From positions 2,046,001-2,110,000 of the forward strand of contig NZ_CP120367.1 of assembly GCF_029892045.1 (NCBI RefSeq): a DNA stretch of 64,000 nt. Reading direction: 5' to 3'. Under the pieces are notes generated by a model, which made no database searches, had not been told where the DNA came from, and worked only from the letters and a program-made list of their open reading frames with translations. The position numbers were made by a program, and so were the translations under genes. Of the stretch, positions 50,896 through 60,359 are shown in pieces. This stretch comes from Sinorhizobium numidicum (lineage in GTDB: Bacteria > Pseudomonadota > Alphaproteobacteria > Rhizobiales > Rhizobiaceae). Numbering within the stretch: position 1 is the first letter of the stretch; each line of letters opens with the position of its first letter.

Positions 50896-52233
50896 ATGAT
50901 AAACGCGAAGTTCCGTGTGCAACTTAAAAGGCTGGCGCGCGACCGGGATGGGAACTTCGCCGTGCTCGGGGCGATTGCCATCATTCCCATCATCGGGGCT
51001 GCCGCGCTGGCGATCGATTTTGCCGGCGCCTACCTGGAAGCCGAGAAGATGCAGGGCGCACTGGACGCCGCGGCGATCGGCTCGGTGCGGGCTTACGGGG
51101 AAGGGGCGAGCGAGGACGAGGCGTACGAGGCGGCAAAGAAGTTCTTCTGGGCCAACTACGCCCTGCCGCAGGATAACGTCGTCGAGCTGTTAGCAGCGCC
51201 CACGGAGCCTTCGACGCAAAACGCATTGACCGTGAAGCTCACGCGGAGCGTCAACGAAGACACCGCTACGGCCGAGTTCGGCTTCGATTATAAGCCGCTC
51301 TTTCTGGAGCGCCTGCCGCTGCAGATCCGGCGCCAGGCCGTTGCTGCGCGGGCAGCCGGGGCGGAGGCCTGCATCTTGGCGCTCAATGAGACCGCCGACC
51401 GAGCGTTCAATGTCAGTGGCAGTGCGGTGGCCGATCTGACCGGATGTTCGATCGTCTCCAATTCGAGCGACGATCAATCGATCTATGTCGGGGGAACCGG
51501 CAAGCTCAAGGCGGAATGTCTTTATGCGGCGGGCGGCATCTACGGCTCGCCCCAAGCCGTGTCGCTCGCTTGCGAGAGCGCCGTCGAAGGCTCGCCGCGC
51601 GTGCCTGATCCGTTCGCGAGCAAGGTGACGCCGAAAACGTCCGCCTGGGTAGATCTTTCCGGTTGCGGGCAAGGCTTCGTTGCGGGCGGCGGCGGCAACG
51701 GCGATTGCAACGGCACCGGCAAGACGCCGAAAGACACCGCCGGCTATGTCGTGACCCTGAAGCCCGGCACCTATGGAAGTCTGGAGTTCAAAGGCGCCAT
51801 CAACCTTCAGCCGGGCAATTACATCATCGACGGCGGACGTCTCGAACTCGGCAGCCAGACTGTCGTGAACGGCCAGGGTGTGACCTTCTTTCTGATGAAC
51901 GACGCCGAACTCACGATCCATGGCGGTGCCACCTTCAATATCTCGCCCGCACTCGATGGCGTATGGGCCGGATTCTCGATTGTCGCCGAACACGGAAATC
52001 AAGAGGCGGCGATCATCAACGGCAACAGCCAATCTTCGCTGACCGGGATCATCTATTTGCCTGATGTCGCCGAACTGCAATATGCCGGCAACGGCACGAC
52101 GAGCGGCGAATGCATCAGGCTTATCGCCCAGCAGATCACCCTGATCGGCAACAGCACGTTCAAGATGGATTGCAGCGCGGAGCTGGCGAACACGCAGTTC
52201 AACTATCCGGGCGCCATTCGGCTGGTGCACTGA
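50896..52233 (+). CDS. TadG-like exported/anchored protein
   Basis: 445 residues. The N-terminus has the TadE/TadG-type pattern: [47 protein letters not shown], one membrane segment at about 24-45. The remainder is a beta-rich extracellular region with repeated Gly/Asn ([37 protein letters not shown]) and several Cys. It resembles the Flp/Tad pilus-associated minor pseudopilin family, but no other tad genes are nearby, so it is a solitary copy. GGGGGAC precedes the ATG. Confidence 0.85.
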   Translation: MINAKFRVQLKRLARDRDGNFAVLGAIAIIPIIGAAALAIDFAGAYLEAEKMQGALDAAAIGSVRAYGEGASEDEAYEAAKKFFWANYALPQDNVVELLAAPTEPSTQNALTVKLTRSVNEDTATAEFGFDYKPLFLERLPLQIRRQAVAARAAGAEACILALNETADRAFNVSGSAVADLTGCSIVSNSSDDQSIYVGGTGKLKAECLYAAGGIYGSPQAVSLACESAVEGSPRVPDPFASKVTPKTSAWVDLSGCGQGFVAGGGGNGDCNGTGKTPKDTAGYVVTLKPGTYGSLEFKGAINLQPGNYIIDGGRLELGSQTVVNGQGVTFFLMNDAELTIHGGATFNISPALDGVWAGFSIVAEHGNQEAAIINGNSQSSLTGIIYLPDVAELQYAGNGTTSGECIRLIAQQITLIGNSTFKMDCSAELANTQFNYPGAIRLVH

Positions 52234-52354
52234 GGAGGAGCGTTCTACTCCCCACCGATCTCTGCTGCCGCGCGGGATTTTGTCCCCGCTGTGCTATGCT
52301 GCAGGTCGAGAGATCAATGGCGAAACGCCTGGACATGCTCTCAGGGAGGAACCA

Positions 52355-52930
52355 ATGGAAACCCCGGTTTCACTGCACCCATATCTCGATAGTGGCCTTC
52401 CCAAGGGAAGCACATCCTTCAGCGGGGGCACGCTGGTCTGCGACTGCAAGGACCGTCCGGTCAAAGTCCGTGTGAACAGCGGCATCGCGCACAATCACGC
52501 CTGCGGCTGCACCAAATGCTGGAAACCGGCGGGCGCGACCTTTTCCATCGTCGCCGTTACGCCGCATGAAAACGTCACCGTTCTCGAAAACGGCGACAAG
52601 CTTCATATCGTCGATCCGACGGCGCTGATCCGTCGCCACGCCTGCCAGGAATGCGGCGTACACATGTATGGGCCGGTCGAGCGCGAGCATGCGTTTCAAG
52701 GGCTCGATTTCATTCATCCGGAGAGGTTTGAGGAGACCGGATGGCCGGAACCCACCTTCGCGGCCTTCGTTTCCTCGATCATCGAGGCTGGCGTCGATCC
52801 TTCCAAGATGAATTCGGTGCGCAATCATCTGAGGCAGATCGGGCTTGAGCCCTATGACTGCCTGTCGCCGGAACTCATGGATTATATCGCCACCTGGACG
52901 GCGAAGAAGAGCGGCGTGCTGGCGCAGTAG
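52355..52930 (+). CDS. gfa: S-(hydroxymethyl)glutathione synthase
   Basis: 191 residues from ATG 52355 (GGGAGGA upstream), the canonical Gfa length. Zinc ligand motifs: CDCKDRPV near 29, [13 protein letters not shown] near 48-60, and [13 protein letters not shown] near 94-106, then a [10 protein letters not shown] block and a helical C-terminus. It condenses formaldehyde with glutathione to S-hydroxymethylglutathione, the first step of formaldehyde oxidation (established for this family). The longer frame to 52280 is not used. A second GFA-like protein is at 21.4 kb. Intact. Confidence 0.95.
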   Translation: METPVSLHPYLDSGLPKGSTSFSGGTLVCDCKDRPVKVRVNSGIAHNHACGCTKCWKPAGATFSIVAVTPHENVTVLENGDKLHIVDPTALIRRHACQECGVHMYGPVEREHAFQGLDFIHPERFEETGWPEPTFAAFVSSIIEAGVDPSKMNSVRNHLRQIGLEPYDCLSPELMDYIATWTAKKSGVLAQ

Positions 52931-53511
52931 AGCGGCGTCGTACTGCATGTTTCCTTAAATCGGAGCCGATTTAGGGATAAAAACATGCAGCAATTGAAAG
53001 TGCTACAGCGACCTTTGTGCGTCTGAAAAGACGCACGGCGCTGTAGAGCTTAAATCGGCTCCGATTCAAGGAAACGTGCAGTAGGCGCCGACCGGCTCGT
53101 TCCCAGTGCGGCGCCGAACTGCGATGATTTTTTGCATCGGCAAAAATCATGAATGTTGTCAATGTGTTGACGTGGGAACGCGGACCGAGGCCGCACGCGC
53201 GCTTCTTCAGCGTGGCGTTGCCGGCGGCAGCACTGCGACCACGCGATTCTTATCCTTGAAGGCCTCCGGAAACGCGTCTTTTTTGCGCGGAAAACAGGCT
53301 AGGCGGCACGTAAACGCGCGCATTTCTGCATGAGGCGCGGCCTTTGCCACAATTTCGCTTCACCTGACCGGCAAAGTTCGCCCGCTATCCAACGGCTGGC
53401 AGGGGAATTCCAGATCTCGCATAGCGAACGCCACCGGGTTGGGGCACGGCCATTGCGGTTCGCAGGTCGGCTGCAACATCGAACCGAAAATCGAGAGATC
53501 GATTTTCGGTG
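52931..53511. other. Gene-free region between RIME1 copies
   Basis: About 580 bp. The left part is a composite RIME1 (listed). From 53090 on there is no supported gene. An inverted repeat ATGATTTTTTGC with GCAAAAATCAT lies near 53123-53149, and a perfect 11 bp hairpin (CCGAAAATCGA, TCGATTTTCGG) lies at 53484-53509 just before the next RIME1. Confidence 0.4.
52941..53084. repeat. Composite RIME1, one and a half units
   Basis: A full element (52941-53046, TTAAATCG palindrome first) is followed by a further half palindrome CTTAAATCGGCTCCGATTCAAGG with a GTGCAGTAG end (53047-53084). This is a mosaic form as expected for RIME elements. Confidence 0.85.
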
Positions 53512-53615
53512 TTACAACTCTGCGCGTCTTTTTTGGACGCGCAGAGGAGCTGTAACACTTTGAACTGCTGCATAATTCTATCCTTAAATCGGTTCCGATT
53601 GAGGAATTATGCAGG
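53512..53615. repeat. RIME1 variant element
   Basis: TTACAACTCTGCGCG palindrome on the left and TCCTTAAATCGG with CCGATTGAGGA on the right. Several differences from the other copies; the outer arms read TTACA and TGTAA and not CTACA and TGTAG. Confidence 0.75.
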
Positions 53616-53897
53616 AGGCGATGGGCAGCCTCAAAGCGCTAGAGAGTCTTTCGTGCGTTTTAACGAAGGCGTGGTGCAAAATACTGTAGCACCTCCCGCC
53701 TAGATTCAAGGACGCTCTAGCCCTTTGATTCCGAAGCATTTTATCCGCGTTCAGGATGTTCTCCTGGGCGCGGTGGGCTCTGTGCGTGCAAAAAATGCCG
53801 CGCGCACTGCGGAAGGGCGAATTTTCACAATGGACGGAGGCGAAGAGGCGGGCGCATGCCGGCATGAGGCCAGGCTGCGCATCAAGGAGACCCAACT
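53616..53897. other. Upstream region of the exported C40-like gene
   Basis: About 280 bp. Contains a degenerate palindrome (GCGCTAGAGAGTC against GACGCTCTAGC) around 53637-53717. No gene supported. Confidence 0.35.
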
Positions 53898-54341
53898 ATG
53901 AAGGTTGTAGCGTTTCTGACTGCGGCATTTGTCGCGCTTACGTCACCGGAGACAGCGGCCGCCGGCATGCTGTCGCAAGCCCAGCAATTTGCGGGGCTGC
54001 ACGAGGTCAAGAATAACAAACGGCTTCGTGCGGCGCTCGGCATCAACCCGGCGCGCACGCCATGGTGTGGCCATTTCATGGGGATGGTCGCGCGAAAGGC
54101 CGGTCGCAGGCCGCCGGAAAGCTATGCCATCGCGCGGTCCTGGCTGCGGTTCGGCGCGCCGGTGCGGCTCTCCTACGCGCGCCCGGGCGACGTCGTCGTC
54201 GTCAGGGCGGGCCGAAGCTATCATGTCGGCATTCTTTCGGAGTTGTCGAAATCGACCGCGCGCGTCATCGGCGGCAATCAGTCCGGGCGCGTCCAGCTGT
54301 CGCAATTCAGCCGCGGACAGGTCGTCGCCGTCAGGAGATAG
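53898..54341 (+). CDS. Exported NlpC/P60-CHAP-like (TIGR02594-type) protein
   Basis: 147 residues. Signal peptide (MKVVAFLTAAFVALTSPETAAA), then the family pattern: ARTPWCGHFMGMVARKAG with the catalytic-type Cys near residue 57, SYHVGIL with the His near 111, and a GGNQSGRV loop. Proteins of this type are predicted cell-wall amidases/endopeptidases acting in the periplasm. Length 147 is typical. AAGGAG precedes the ATG. Intact, unlike the gene that follows. Confidence 0.85.
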   Translation: MKVVAFLTAAFVALTSPETAAAGMLSQAQQFAGLHEVKNNKRLRAALGINPARTPWCGHFMGMVARKAGRRPPESYAIARSWLRFGAPVRLSYARPGDVVVVRAGRSYHVGILSELSKSTARVIGGNQSGRVQLSQFSRGQVVAVRR

Positions 54342-54529
54342 CTGCCAAAAATGCTCAGGGGGCTTGGATGAAGTAACCGCCGCGACAGTTGCCGCGGCGG
54401 CGCTCTTCAGTCTGCGTTAACCAAATCAATCTAGGGTTGCCCTGACCTATCAGCCATGCCTGGCATGAATGCCGGTTTCCGTATGAGGGATCGTCCGCGT
54501 GATTGCGGAGCCGCCCTGAGGAACAGGCA
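54342..54529. other. Short intergenic gap
   Basis: About 190 bp between the C40-like gene and the doubly broken gene. No feature beyond a possible promoter. Confidence 0.3.
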
Positions 54530-55235
54530 ATGACCTCCATACCGTCCGTCGCCGGCAGCACCGCCGCGCTCATGATCCTGCAACAAAGCAGGGTGGGAGA
54601 GGACTAGCCAACGAGCACGACCGATGCGTTGCTGGAAGCGAGTAACAAGGTTTCGAGCGAGGCGAGCGGCGCTCAGACGCAGGCGGCCGCCTCCATCAAC
54701 AGCGCCTTGCTGGACATTGCCGAAAAGCAAAATGCCGTCGTTTCGATCGCACTGAAGTTCATCGACTCCGACAAGTTCAAGTCGAGCGATCCGACCATCA
54801 AAGAGACACTCAAGAAGGTGATCGCGGCAAACCGCGAGGCCTTCGCCGCGAGAATCACGGATCAGCAATCGAACTCTCCGGAAATGTCGATGGAGGAGGC
54901 GATTGCCAACGCGATCACCATCACGATCAGGAGCAATCGCGACCGGTTTGCGGACGGCGAGATCCTTGTCGGCTACAAGGTTCCGACCGGTATCATCCTG
55001 TACAACGTCGCCGATATCACCGGCTACAGTTCATCCCGCTACATCGAGGACGACCTGGAGGAGGCGGAGGGCGCCTTCCGGCAAGCCGCTCGCGGACTTG
55101 CGGAGGCGGAGGGCGATCAGCTTTACTGGGCGGCCAGGGGATCATGAAATCGCCTCGGGCTTCTATAAAGAGACCCAGAAGGCGATGTTGGACTGGAACA
55201 ATACGTGGCTGCGGACATTCGGCTGGCTTGAGTAA
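54530..55235 (+). pseudogene. Hypothetical gene with one nonsense and one frameshift lesion
   Basis: The frame from ATG 54530 reads TSIPSVAGSTAALMILQQS, meets TAG at 54605, then continues coherently (TSTTDALLEASNKVSSE, QTQAAASINSALLDIAEKQNAVVSIALKF, GEILVGYKVPTGIILYNVADITG) to a GGGG run near 55136. There one extra G must be skipped to reach the natural end FYKETQKAMLDWNNTWLRTF at 55235. The intended product would be about 235 residues, helical, Ala/Ser/Gln-rich, with no family I recognise. The Ser/Ala-rich N-terminus resembles that of the interrupted gene at 28.4 kb. Confidence 0.65.
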
Positions 55236-55340
55236 GGCTCTGCGGCAAGCCCGCGATTCGGGGATCCAGACAAGGACGTTTTTCCGTTCGGCGCACGAGA
55301 TATGAAAACTTGGTCCATTCCAATGAGTTAGCGGGATGGC

Positions 55341-55367
55341 AGCGGAAAACCGCTTTGCACTTTTCCC
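55341..55367. repeat. Short extragenic hairpin repeat, copy 1
   Basis: AGCGGAAAACCGCT followed by TTGCACTTTTCCC. A near-identical copy is at 59231. A small hairpin and then T-rich sequence suggest a 3'-end role. Two copies only in this window. Confidence 0.6.
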
Positions 55368-55376
55368 GATCCCGCT

Positions 55377-55483
55377 CTACAGCGCCGCGCGTCTAATTAG
55401 ACGCGCAAAGGTCGCTGCAGCACTTTGACACGGCTGCATGATTTTGTCCTTAAATCGATTCCGATTTACGGAATCATGCAGTA
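55377..55483. repeat. RIME1 element, full length
   Basis: CTACAGCG palindrome with a CTAATTAG core at the left and a TTAAATCGATTCCGATTTA palindrome at the right. Confidence 0.88.
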
Positions 55484-55516
55484 ATCTCCGCGGCACCTCA
55501 CTCGCGGAATTGCCTG

Positions 55517-56623
55517 ATGTCGCTTCGCCTTGCCACCTTCAACGTCGAAAATCTGATGAGCCGCTTCGATTTTTCCGGCTTCCGCAACCAGCTCAAGCAG
55601 GATCGGGTGCTGAGGCTGTTCGATGTCCGGAGCGAGGCCGAGTATCAGCGGCTCGAAGAGGCGCGCACCATCGCACATACGGACGACACGCGGCAGATGT
55701 CGGCGCTCGCCATTGCCGATTGCGATGCCGACATCCTCTGCCTACAGGAGGCCGACAACATGGCTGCCTTGCAGGCCTTCGAATACGGCTATCTCTTTCG
55801 CATGGTCAGCAACGGTTATCGGCAGAAATACCTGGTCGAGGGCAATGACACGCGCGGGATCGACGTGGCCGTGCTGATGCGGGAGGAGACTCGCGACGGA
55901 CAGAAGATCGAGTGCCTGGAGGTGAAGAGCCATGCGGGGCTTACCTATGACGACCTCGATCTTTTCAACGACGAGCTGGCGGCGACCAATCGGCCGCGCG
56001 ACCGCATCTTCAAGCGCGACTGCCTGGAATTGGATCTGCGCATCGGCGGCCGGCCGCTGACGCTCTATGTGGTGCACTTCAAGTCGATGGGCCCGGCGCG
56101 GGACGGGCTCGACGGTCGTCAGGCGACGATGGCCTTGCGGATCGCCGAGGCAAAGGCCGTGCGTCACATCGTCGAGAACCGCTTCGGCCGCGGCCACACC
56201 GCTGACAAGATCTTCGCCATCTGTGGCGACATGAACGATTACCAGGAGAAGGTCGACGTCCTCGGCGACCGGCGCAACGGCTACGAATTCGTGCCGCGGG
56301 AGGAAGCGGCGAGCGCTCTCGACGTCTTCACGACGGACGGTTTCGCCGAAAACCCGATGCTGCGACGGCCGGTGCTCGACCGCTGGACGCTGTTTCACAG
56401 CCGCGGGCCGCAGGAGCGGCACCTCTGCCAGCTCGACTATATCTGGCTCTCGCCGGCGCTTGCGCGCCGCAATGCTGCGGAAGTCCCGGAGATCATTCGC
56501 GCCGGCCAGCCCTACCGCACGATATTTCCGGCGGGCCAGGAGGTCGAGCGCTATCCGCGCACCGGCTGGGACCGGCCCAAGGCCTCCGACCACTGCCCCG
56601 TCGCGATCACTCTGGATATCTGA
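55517..56623 (+). CDS. Endonuclease/exonuclease/phosphatase-family hydrolase
   Basis: 368 residues. EEP fold with all usual landmarks: LATFNVENL at the start, LCLQEADN near 74, YVVHFKSMG near 181, CGDMNDYQ near 235-242, and the C-terminal ASDHCPVAITL. Mg2+-dependent phosphodiesterase/phosphatase activity is expected; the substrate is unknown (nucleic acid, lipid or sugar phosphate). Atypically large insert of about 30 residues near 35-60. It is followed 3 bp later by a Nudix gene on the same strand. Confidence 0.93.
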   Translation: MSLRLATFNVENLMSRFDFSGFRNQLKQDRVLRLFDVRSEAEYQRLEEARTIAHTDDTRQMSALAIADCDADILCLQEADNMAALQAFEYGYLFRMVSNGYRQKYLVEGNDTRGIDVAVLMREETRDGQKIECLEVKSHAGLTYDDLDLFNDELAATNRPRDRIFKRDCLELDLRIGGRPLTLYVVHFKSMGPARDGLDGRQATMALRIAEAKAVRHIVENRFGRGHTADKIFAICGDMNDYQEKVDVLGDRRNGYEFVPREEAASALDVFTTDGFAENPMLRRPVLDRWTLFHSRGPQERHLCQLDYIWLSPALARRNAAEVPEIIRAGQPYRTIFPAGQEVERYPRTGWDRPKASDHCPVAITLDI

Positions 56624-56625
56624 CC

Positions 56626-57363
56626 ATGGCCCTTCTCGAAAGCAACCGGCAGCACTGGCCGGCCGAAGGCACGATCTTCCCCATCTCGGAGATCGACATC
56701 GAGGTCGCCGGAGAGCCGCATCCGTTTCATCTCGCGCAGGCGGAGAGGGCACGGGAAAACTGGCGCCAAGAGATCGCGGCCAACCCGCATCTCTTCGACG
56801 GAAGGATGGTCCTGCAGCGGGCGATCCGCATTACCGACGGGCGTATCGCCGCCACCGGTCATATCGTTCCCTATTCGACCTTTCTCTGGTGGCGGAAGAC
56901 GAGGACGCAGAGCGCCTGCCATATCTTCGGCATGCCGATGCTGCTTTCCGCCGACGGCGCGATGATCGCGATCCGCATGGGCGGACACACGGCCAATGCC
57001 GGCCGCGTCTATAGTCCCGGCGGCTCGCTGGAACCGGAAGACATCGTCGACGGGCGCTGCGATATCGCCGGCAATATCGCGCGCGAAGTCAAGGAAGAGA
57101 CGGGCATCGCCCTTTCCGAGGCAATCGCCGAGCCGGGCTACCACGCCATCCACATGAACGGCACCGTCACCGTTTTCCGCATCTTCCGGCTGGCGGCGAC
57201 GGCGGACCAACTCGTCGCCCGGGTGGCAGCGCATGTCGCCTCCGACCCGCATCCGGAAATCGACGAGGCAGTGGCGATACGCTCACCGGAGCCGGCGGCG
57301 CATAATTACCCGGATTTCATCCCGCCGATCCTCGAGTGGCTTTTCGCGCGGAGCAGTCGGTAG
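56626..57363 (+). CDS. Nudix hydrolase-like protein
   Basis: 245 residues. The Nudix box is recognisable though stretched: GGSLEPEDIVDG, then IAREVKEETGI near 160-170, whose REVKEETG is the metal-binding core. About eight extra residues separate the Gly part from the REVKEETG helix, so this is a divergent Nudix. N-terminal 75 residues are a separate small domain of unknown type. It begins 3 bp after the EEP gene, so the two form an operon and may act on related nucleotide or phosphate substrates. Confidence 0.88.
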   Translation: MALLESNRQHWPAEGTIFPISEIDIEVAGEPHPFHLAQAERARENWRQEIAANPHLFDGRMVLQRAIRITDGRIAATGHIVPYSTFLWWRKTRTQSACHIFGMPMLLSADGAMIAIRMGGHTANAGRVYSPGGSLEPEDIVDGRCDIAGNIAREVKEETGIALSEAIAEPGYHAIHMNGTVTVFRIFRLAATADQLVARVAAHVASDPHPEIDEAVAIRSPEPAAHNYPDFIPPILEWLFARSSR

Positions 57364-57462
57364 AGCGGATCAAGCCGTCCTGATGCGGCGGCGCGCTGCG
57401 GAACGGCTTTCGAGCTCCTTGAGAAAAAGCTAATATCTCGCACGTTGCACGTGGAGAGCAGG

Positions 57463-59196
57463 ATGGCGAAGGAGCGGGTCGAACGGCGGCTTGCCGTCAT
57501 TATGGCCACGGACATTGTCGGCTATTCGCGGCTGATGGAGGCCGACGAAACCCGCACCCTTGGAGCAATAAAGCGACTGCAAGCTTGCATAGTCGCGCCC
57601 AATATTTCCGCTCGCGGCGGCCGTATCGTCAAGCTCATGGGAGACGGTTCCCTGGTCGTCTTCAACTCCGCAGTCGACGCGGTGGACTGTGCGATATCGC
57701 TTCAGAAGAAACTGGCTTCCTATCAGAAAGACCTGGCGCCGGACGATCGCATCGTTCTCAGGATCGGGATCAATCTCGCCGACGTCGTGATCGACGGAGA
57801 CGATTTGCTGGGAGACGGCGTGAACATCGCCGCCCGCCTGGAAGCATCGGCCGAGCCGGGCGGCATATGCATCGCCGATGTCGTTCATCGGCAACTTGGC
57901 GGAAAGAGCCGTTCGGCCTTTCTGGACGGTGGCGCGATATCGCTCAAGAATATCGCCCGGCCTGTCCATGTCTGGCATTGGAAGGATGCGCCGATCGTCC
58001 GACCTTCGGCATTGTCCGCACTTGCGCGAACGTCGATCGCCGTTTTGCCTTTCGAGAACCTGAGTGGCTCGCCGGACCAGACCTTCTTCAGCGACGGCAT
58101 TACCGAAGACATCATCGGCGGACTTGCCCGATTTCGCTCGCTTTCCGTCATTGCTGCCAGCTCGTCCTTCAGCTTTCGCGACAAGAACGCGGGCCTGAAG
58201 GAGATCGGCAGGAGGCTCGGCGTCACTTATCTGGTCGAAGGAAGTATTCGACGGTCGGGCGAGCGCATCCGTATAGCGGCGCAGCTTATCGAGGCCGCCA
58301 CCGGAACGCATCTATGGTCGGAACACTACGACCGCAACCTGACCGATATCTTCGCCGTTCAGGACGAAGTGACGCGGATGATCGTTTCCACCCTGGTTGG
58401 GCAGATCGAGAGTGCCGACCTTCGCCAGGCACTCTGCAAGCCGACAACGAGCCTTGCCGCCTACGAGCTCTACCTGCGCGGTCTCGTCCATCTTCGGAGC
58501 TATGGCCCCGACGATAACCGGCAAGCCTGTGCCATGTTCGAGGCGGCACTCCAACGCGATCCGCAATTCGCGCTGGCGCACGCCCATCTCGCCCTGACAA
58601 GGATCGCGCTGCATGGCTACGGCAATGCACCGCCGGATATTCTCGATGAGGCGCTGGCACTTGCGCGAAAGGCGGTTTCTCTCGATGAAGGCGAGAGTGG
58701 CTGCCAACGCATGCTGGCGCTCATCCACGTCAATCGGCGCGAGTTTGAACTGGCCGAACGACATTATCGCCGCGCCTACCAGCTCAACTCAAACGACGCG
58801 AACGCACTGGTGCAGATGGGCGGCCTGCTCGCGCGGCGCGGCAAGCTCGATGAGGCGATGCAATGGATCAATGAAGGATTCAGGCTCAATCCGTTCCCGC
58901 CGCCATGGTACAGCGCCGCGCTTGGCAACGCGCTCTATATCCTCGGCCGATACGAGGAAGCCGCGGCGGCGCTCAAGGAATTGCCCAATCCCGGGCCGTT
59001 CACTTGCGCCCGCCTGGTCGCCTGCTACGCGCAGGCCGGCAATGCGAGAGCGACCGAGGAGGCGAGGGCGCAACTTCTGAAAGTGTGTCCGGATTTTTCG
59101 ACGGAAGATTTCATCAGGCGGGGTCTGCTGCTGGAACGTCCGGAGCAACTGGATCTGTTCCGCCAGGGACTGCTGAAGGCGGGATTGCCGGAGTGA
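57463..59196 (+). CDS. Class III cyclase with TolB-like and TPR domains
   Basis: 577 residues from ATG 57463 (GGAG six bases upstream; an upstream TTG at 57445 is possible). Cyclase domain (1-170): VERRLAVIMATDIVGYSRL, KLMGDGSLVVFNSAVDAV, RIGINLADVVIDGDDLLGDGVNIAARL. Then TSIAVLPFENLSGSPDQTFFSDGITEDIIGGLARF, VTYLVEGSIRRSGERIRIAAQLIEAATGTHLWSEHYDR, and TPRs to the end (FELAERHYRRAYQLNSNDANALVQMG). It shares design with the 739-residue protein at 46.2 kb but lacks an obvious membrane segment. Makes a cyclic nucleotide. Confidence 0.95.
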   Translation: MAKERVERRLAVIMATDIVGYSRLMEADETRTLGAIKRLQACIVAPNISARGGRIVKLMGDGSLVVFNSAVDAVDCAISLQKKLASYQKDLAPDDRIVLRIGINLADVVIDGDDLLGDGVNIAARLEASAEPGGICIADVVHRQLGGKSRSAFLDGGAISLKNIARPVHVWHWKDAPIVRPSALSALARTSIAVLPFENLSGSPDQTFFSDGITEDIIGGLARFRSLSVIAASSSFSFRDKNAGLKEIGRRLGVTYLVEGSIRRSGERIRIAAQLIEAATGTHLWSEHYDRNLTDIFAVQDEVTRMIVSTLVGQIESADLRQALCKPTTSLAAYELYLRGLVHLRSYGPDDNRQACAMFEAALQRDPQFALAHAHLALTRIALHGYGNAPPDILDEALALARKAVSLDEGESGCQRMLALIHVNRREFELAERHYRRAYQLNSNDANALVQMGGLLARRGKLDEAMQWINEGFRLNPFPPPWYSAALGNALYILGRYEEAAAALKELPNPGPFTCARLVACYAQAGNARATEEARAQLLKVCPDFSTEDFIRRGLLLERPEQLDLFRQGLLKAGLPE

Positions 59197-59230
59197 AAAG
59201 CGGCCGCCCCTAAGGAACGACGGGACGCGG

Positions 59231-59257
59231 GCGGAAAACCGCTTCGCACTTTTTCCC
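59231..59257. repeat. Short extragenic hairpin repeat, copy 2
   Basis: GCGGAAAACCGC followed by TTCGCACTTTTTCCC, matching copy 1 at 55341 with a few changes. It lies 35 bp past the cyclase stop, where a terminator would be expected. Confidence 0.6.
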
Positions 59258-59280
59258 TGGTCCGCATTCCTGCACTACTA

Positions 59281-60324
59281 GCTAGCTGTGGAGCCTCAAC
59301 AGGTTGTTCCCGGTCAGACCGAGTCGGCTGATGGGTGGTTTTGAGCCGATACTGCCATGCGGTCTATGCCAATTGTAGCGGTGAAGCCATCGCGGCAGTT
59401 CGGCGGTGCGTTCGTCTGAGGTGTTGTAGGCGCGAGCATAGGCCCATTCGCGCAAGCTTGTCTGAATGAAGCGCTCGGCTTTCCCGTTGGTCCTGGGAGT
59501 ATAGGGCTTGGTGAAGATCTGGCGCAGGCCGAGACGCTTGCAGGCTGCCCGGAAAGTCTTTGACCGGTAGCAGGAACCGTTGTCGGTCATCACGCGCTGC
59601 ACTTTGACGCCGAGACTGGCGTAATAAGCAACGGCGGCCTCAAGGAAGGCGACAGCGCTGTTCTTGCGCTGGTCGGGCATAACTTGGACGAAAGCGACGC
59701 GCGAGGCATCGTCGATGCAGACATGGACGCACTCCCAGCCGATGCCGGTGTGACGGTTGACCATGCCAGTTTGTCGTCCGGTGATGCGGTGTCCGACAGA
59801 ACCGATCCGGCCGAGCTTCTTGATATCAAGATGGATGAGTTCGCCGGGATGCTCCCGTTCATAGCGGCGCACGGGCTCCGGCTCCAACGCGCTCAGCTTA
59901 TTCAAGCCCAACCGGCGCAGAATACGGCTCACCGTCGCTGGCGAGACGCCGGCCTCAGCGGCGATCTGTTTGCCCGTCCAGCGCTGGCGGCGCAGCCGTT
60001 CGATCGTTTCGATTATCGCCGCAGGCGTCGGCCGGCGCAGTCGATGGGGCCGGGAGGAGCGATCATGCAATCCTGTCAATCCTTCGCGGCGATATCGGTC
60101 TATCCACTTCCGAATGGTCCGCAGGCAGACGCCTGCGGCTTTGGCCACGGCCTCCGGCGTCTGCCCGCTCTCGACCTGCCTTACAATTCGCTCTCGACCG
60201 CGCGGCGTCAGCCGCGCATTCTGGTGGATGTTCATCCGGTCCTCCGAGAATCACTGAAGCTTCGACAACCTCAGCTTTCCCGGTCTGGGCCGGATGGACA
60301 ACCTACTGAAAGCTCACAGCTAGC
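59281..60324. mobile_element. IS481-family insertion sequence with 6 bp target duplication
   Basis: The element proper is 59287-60318 (1032 bp). Ends are imperfect inverted repeats (TGTGGAGCCTCAACAGGTTGT against TGTGAGCTTTCAGTAGGTTGT). GCTAGC flanks it directly at 59281-59286 and 60319-60324 as the target duplication, in line with the CTAG-centred target known for IS481. One transposase gene, intact. Confidence 0.92.
59282..60235 (-). CDS. IS481-family transposase
   Basis: 317 residues. N-terminal helix-turn-helix (LTPRGRERIVRQVE, GVCLRTIRKWIDRYR), a second HTH (GKQIAAEAGVSPATVSRILRRLGL) and a DDE integrase core: LIHLDIKKLGRIG, VMTDNGSCYRS near 220-230 and the late Glu in NGKAERFIQTSLREW. 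GGAGG precedes the ATG. The TAG stop is supplied by the target duplication (GCTAGC at 59281-59286), so it is created by insertion into CTAG. Likely active in structure. Confidence 0.97.
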   Translation of the reverse strand: MNIHQNARLTPRGRERIVRQVESGQTPEAVAKAAGVCLRTIRKWIDRYRREGLTGLHDRSSRPHRLRRPTPAAIIETIERLRRQRWTGKQIAAEAGVSPATVSRILRRLGLNKLSALEPEPVRRYEREHPGELIHLDIKKLGRIGSVGHRITGRQTGMVNRHTGIGWECVHVCIDDASRVAFVQVMPDQRKNSAVAFLEAAVAYYASLGVKVQRVMTDNGSCYRSKTFRAACKRLGLRQIFTKPYTPRTNGKAERFIQTSLREWAYARAYNTSDERTAELPRWLHRYNWHRPHGSIGSKPPISRLGLTGNNLLRLHS

Positions 60325-60359
60325 AAAGGCGGCGAGCCACGTTGCAAGGTTATGGATGC

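Larger units (their letters stand above)
55236..55516. other. Intergenic stretch with RIME1
   Basis: About 280 bp. Contains a repeated hairpin sequence at 55341-55367 (also at 59231) and a RIME1 (55377-55483). No gene. Confidence 0.45.
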
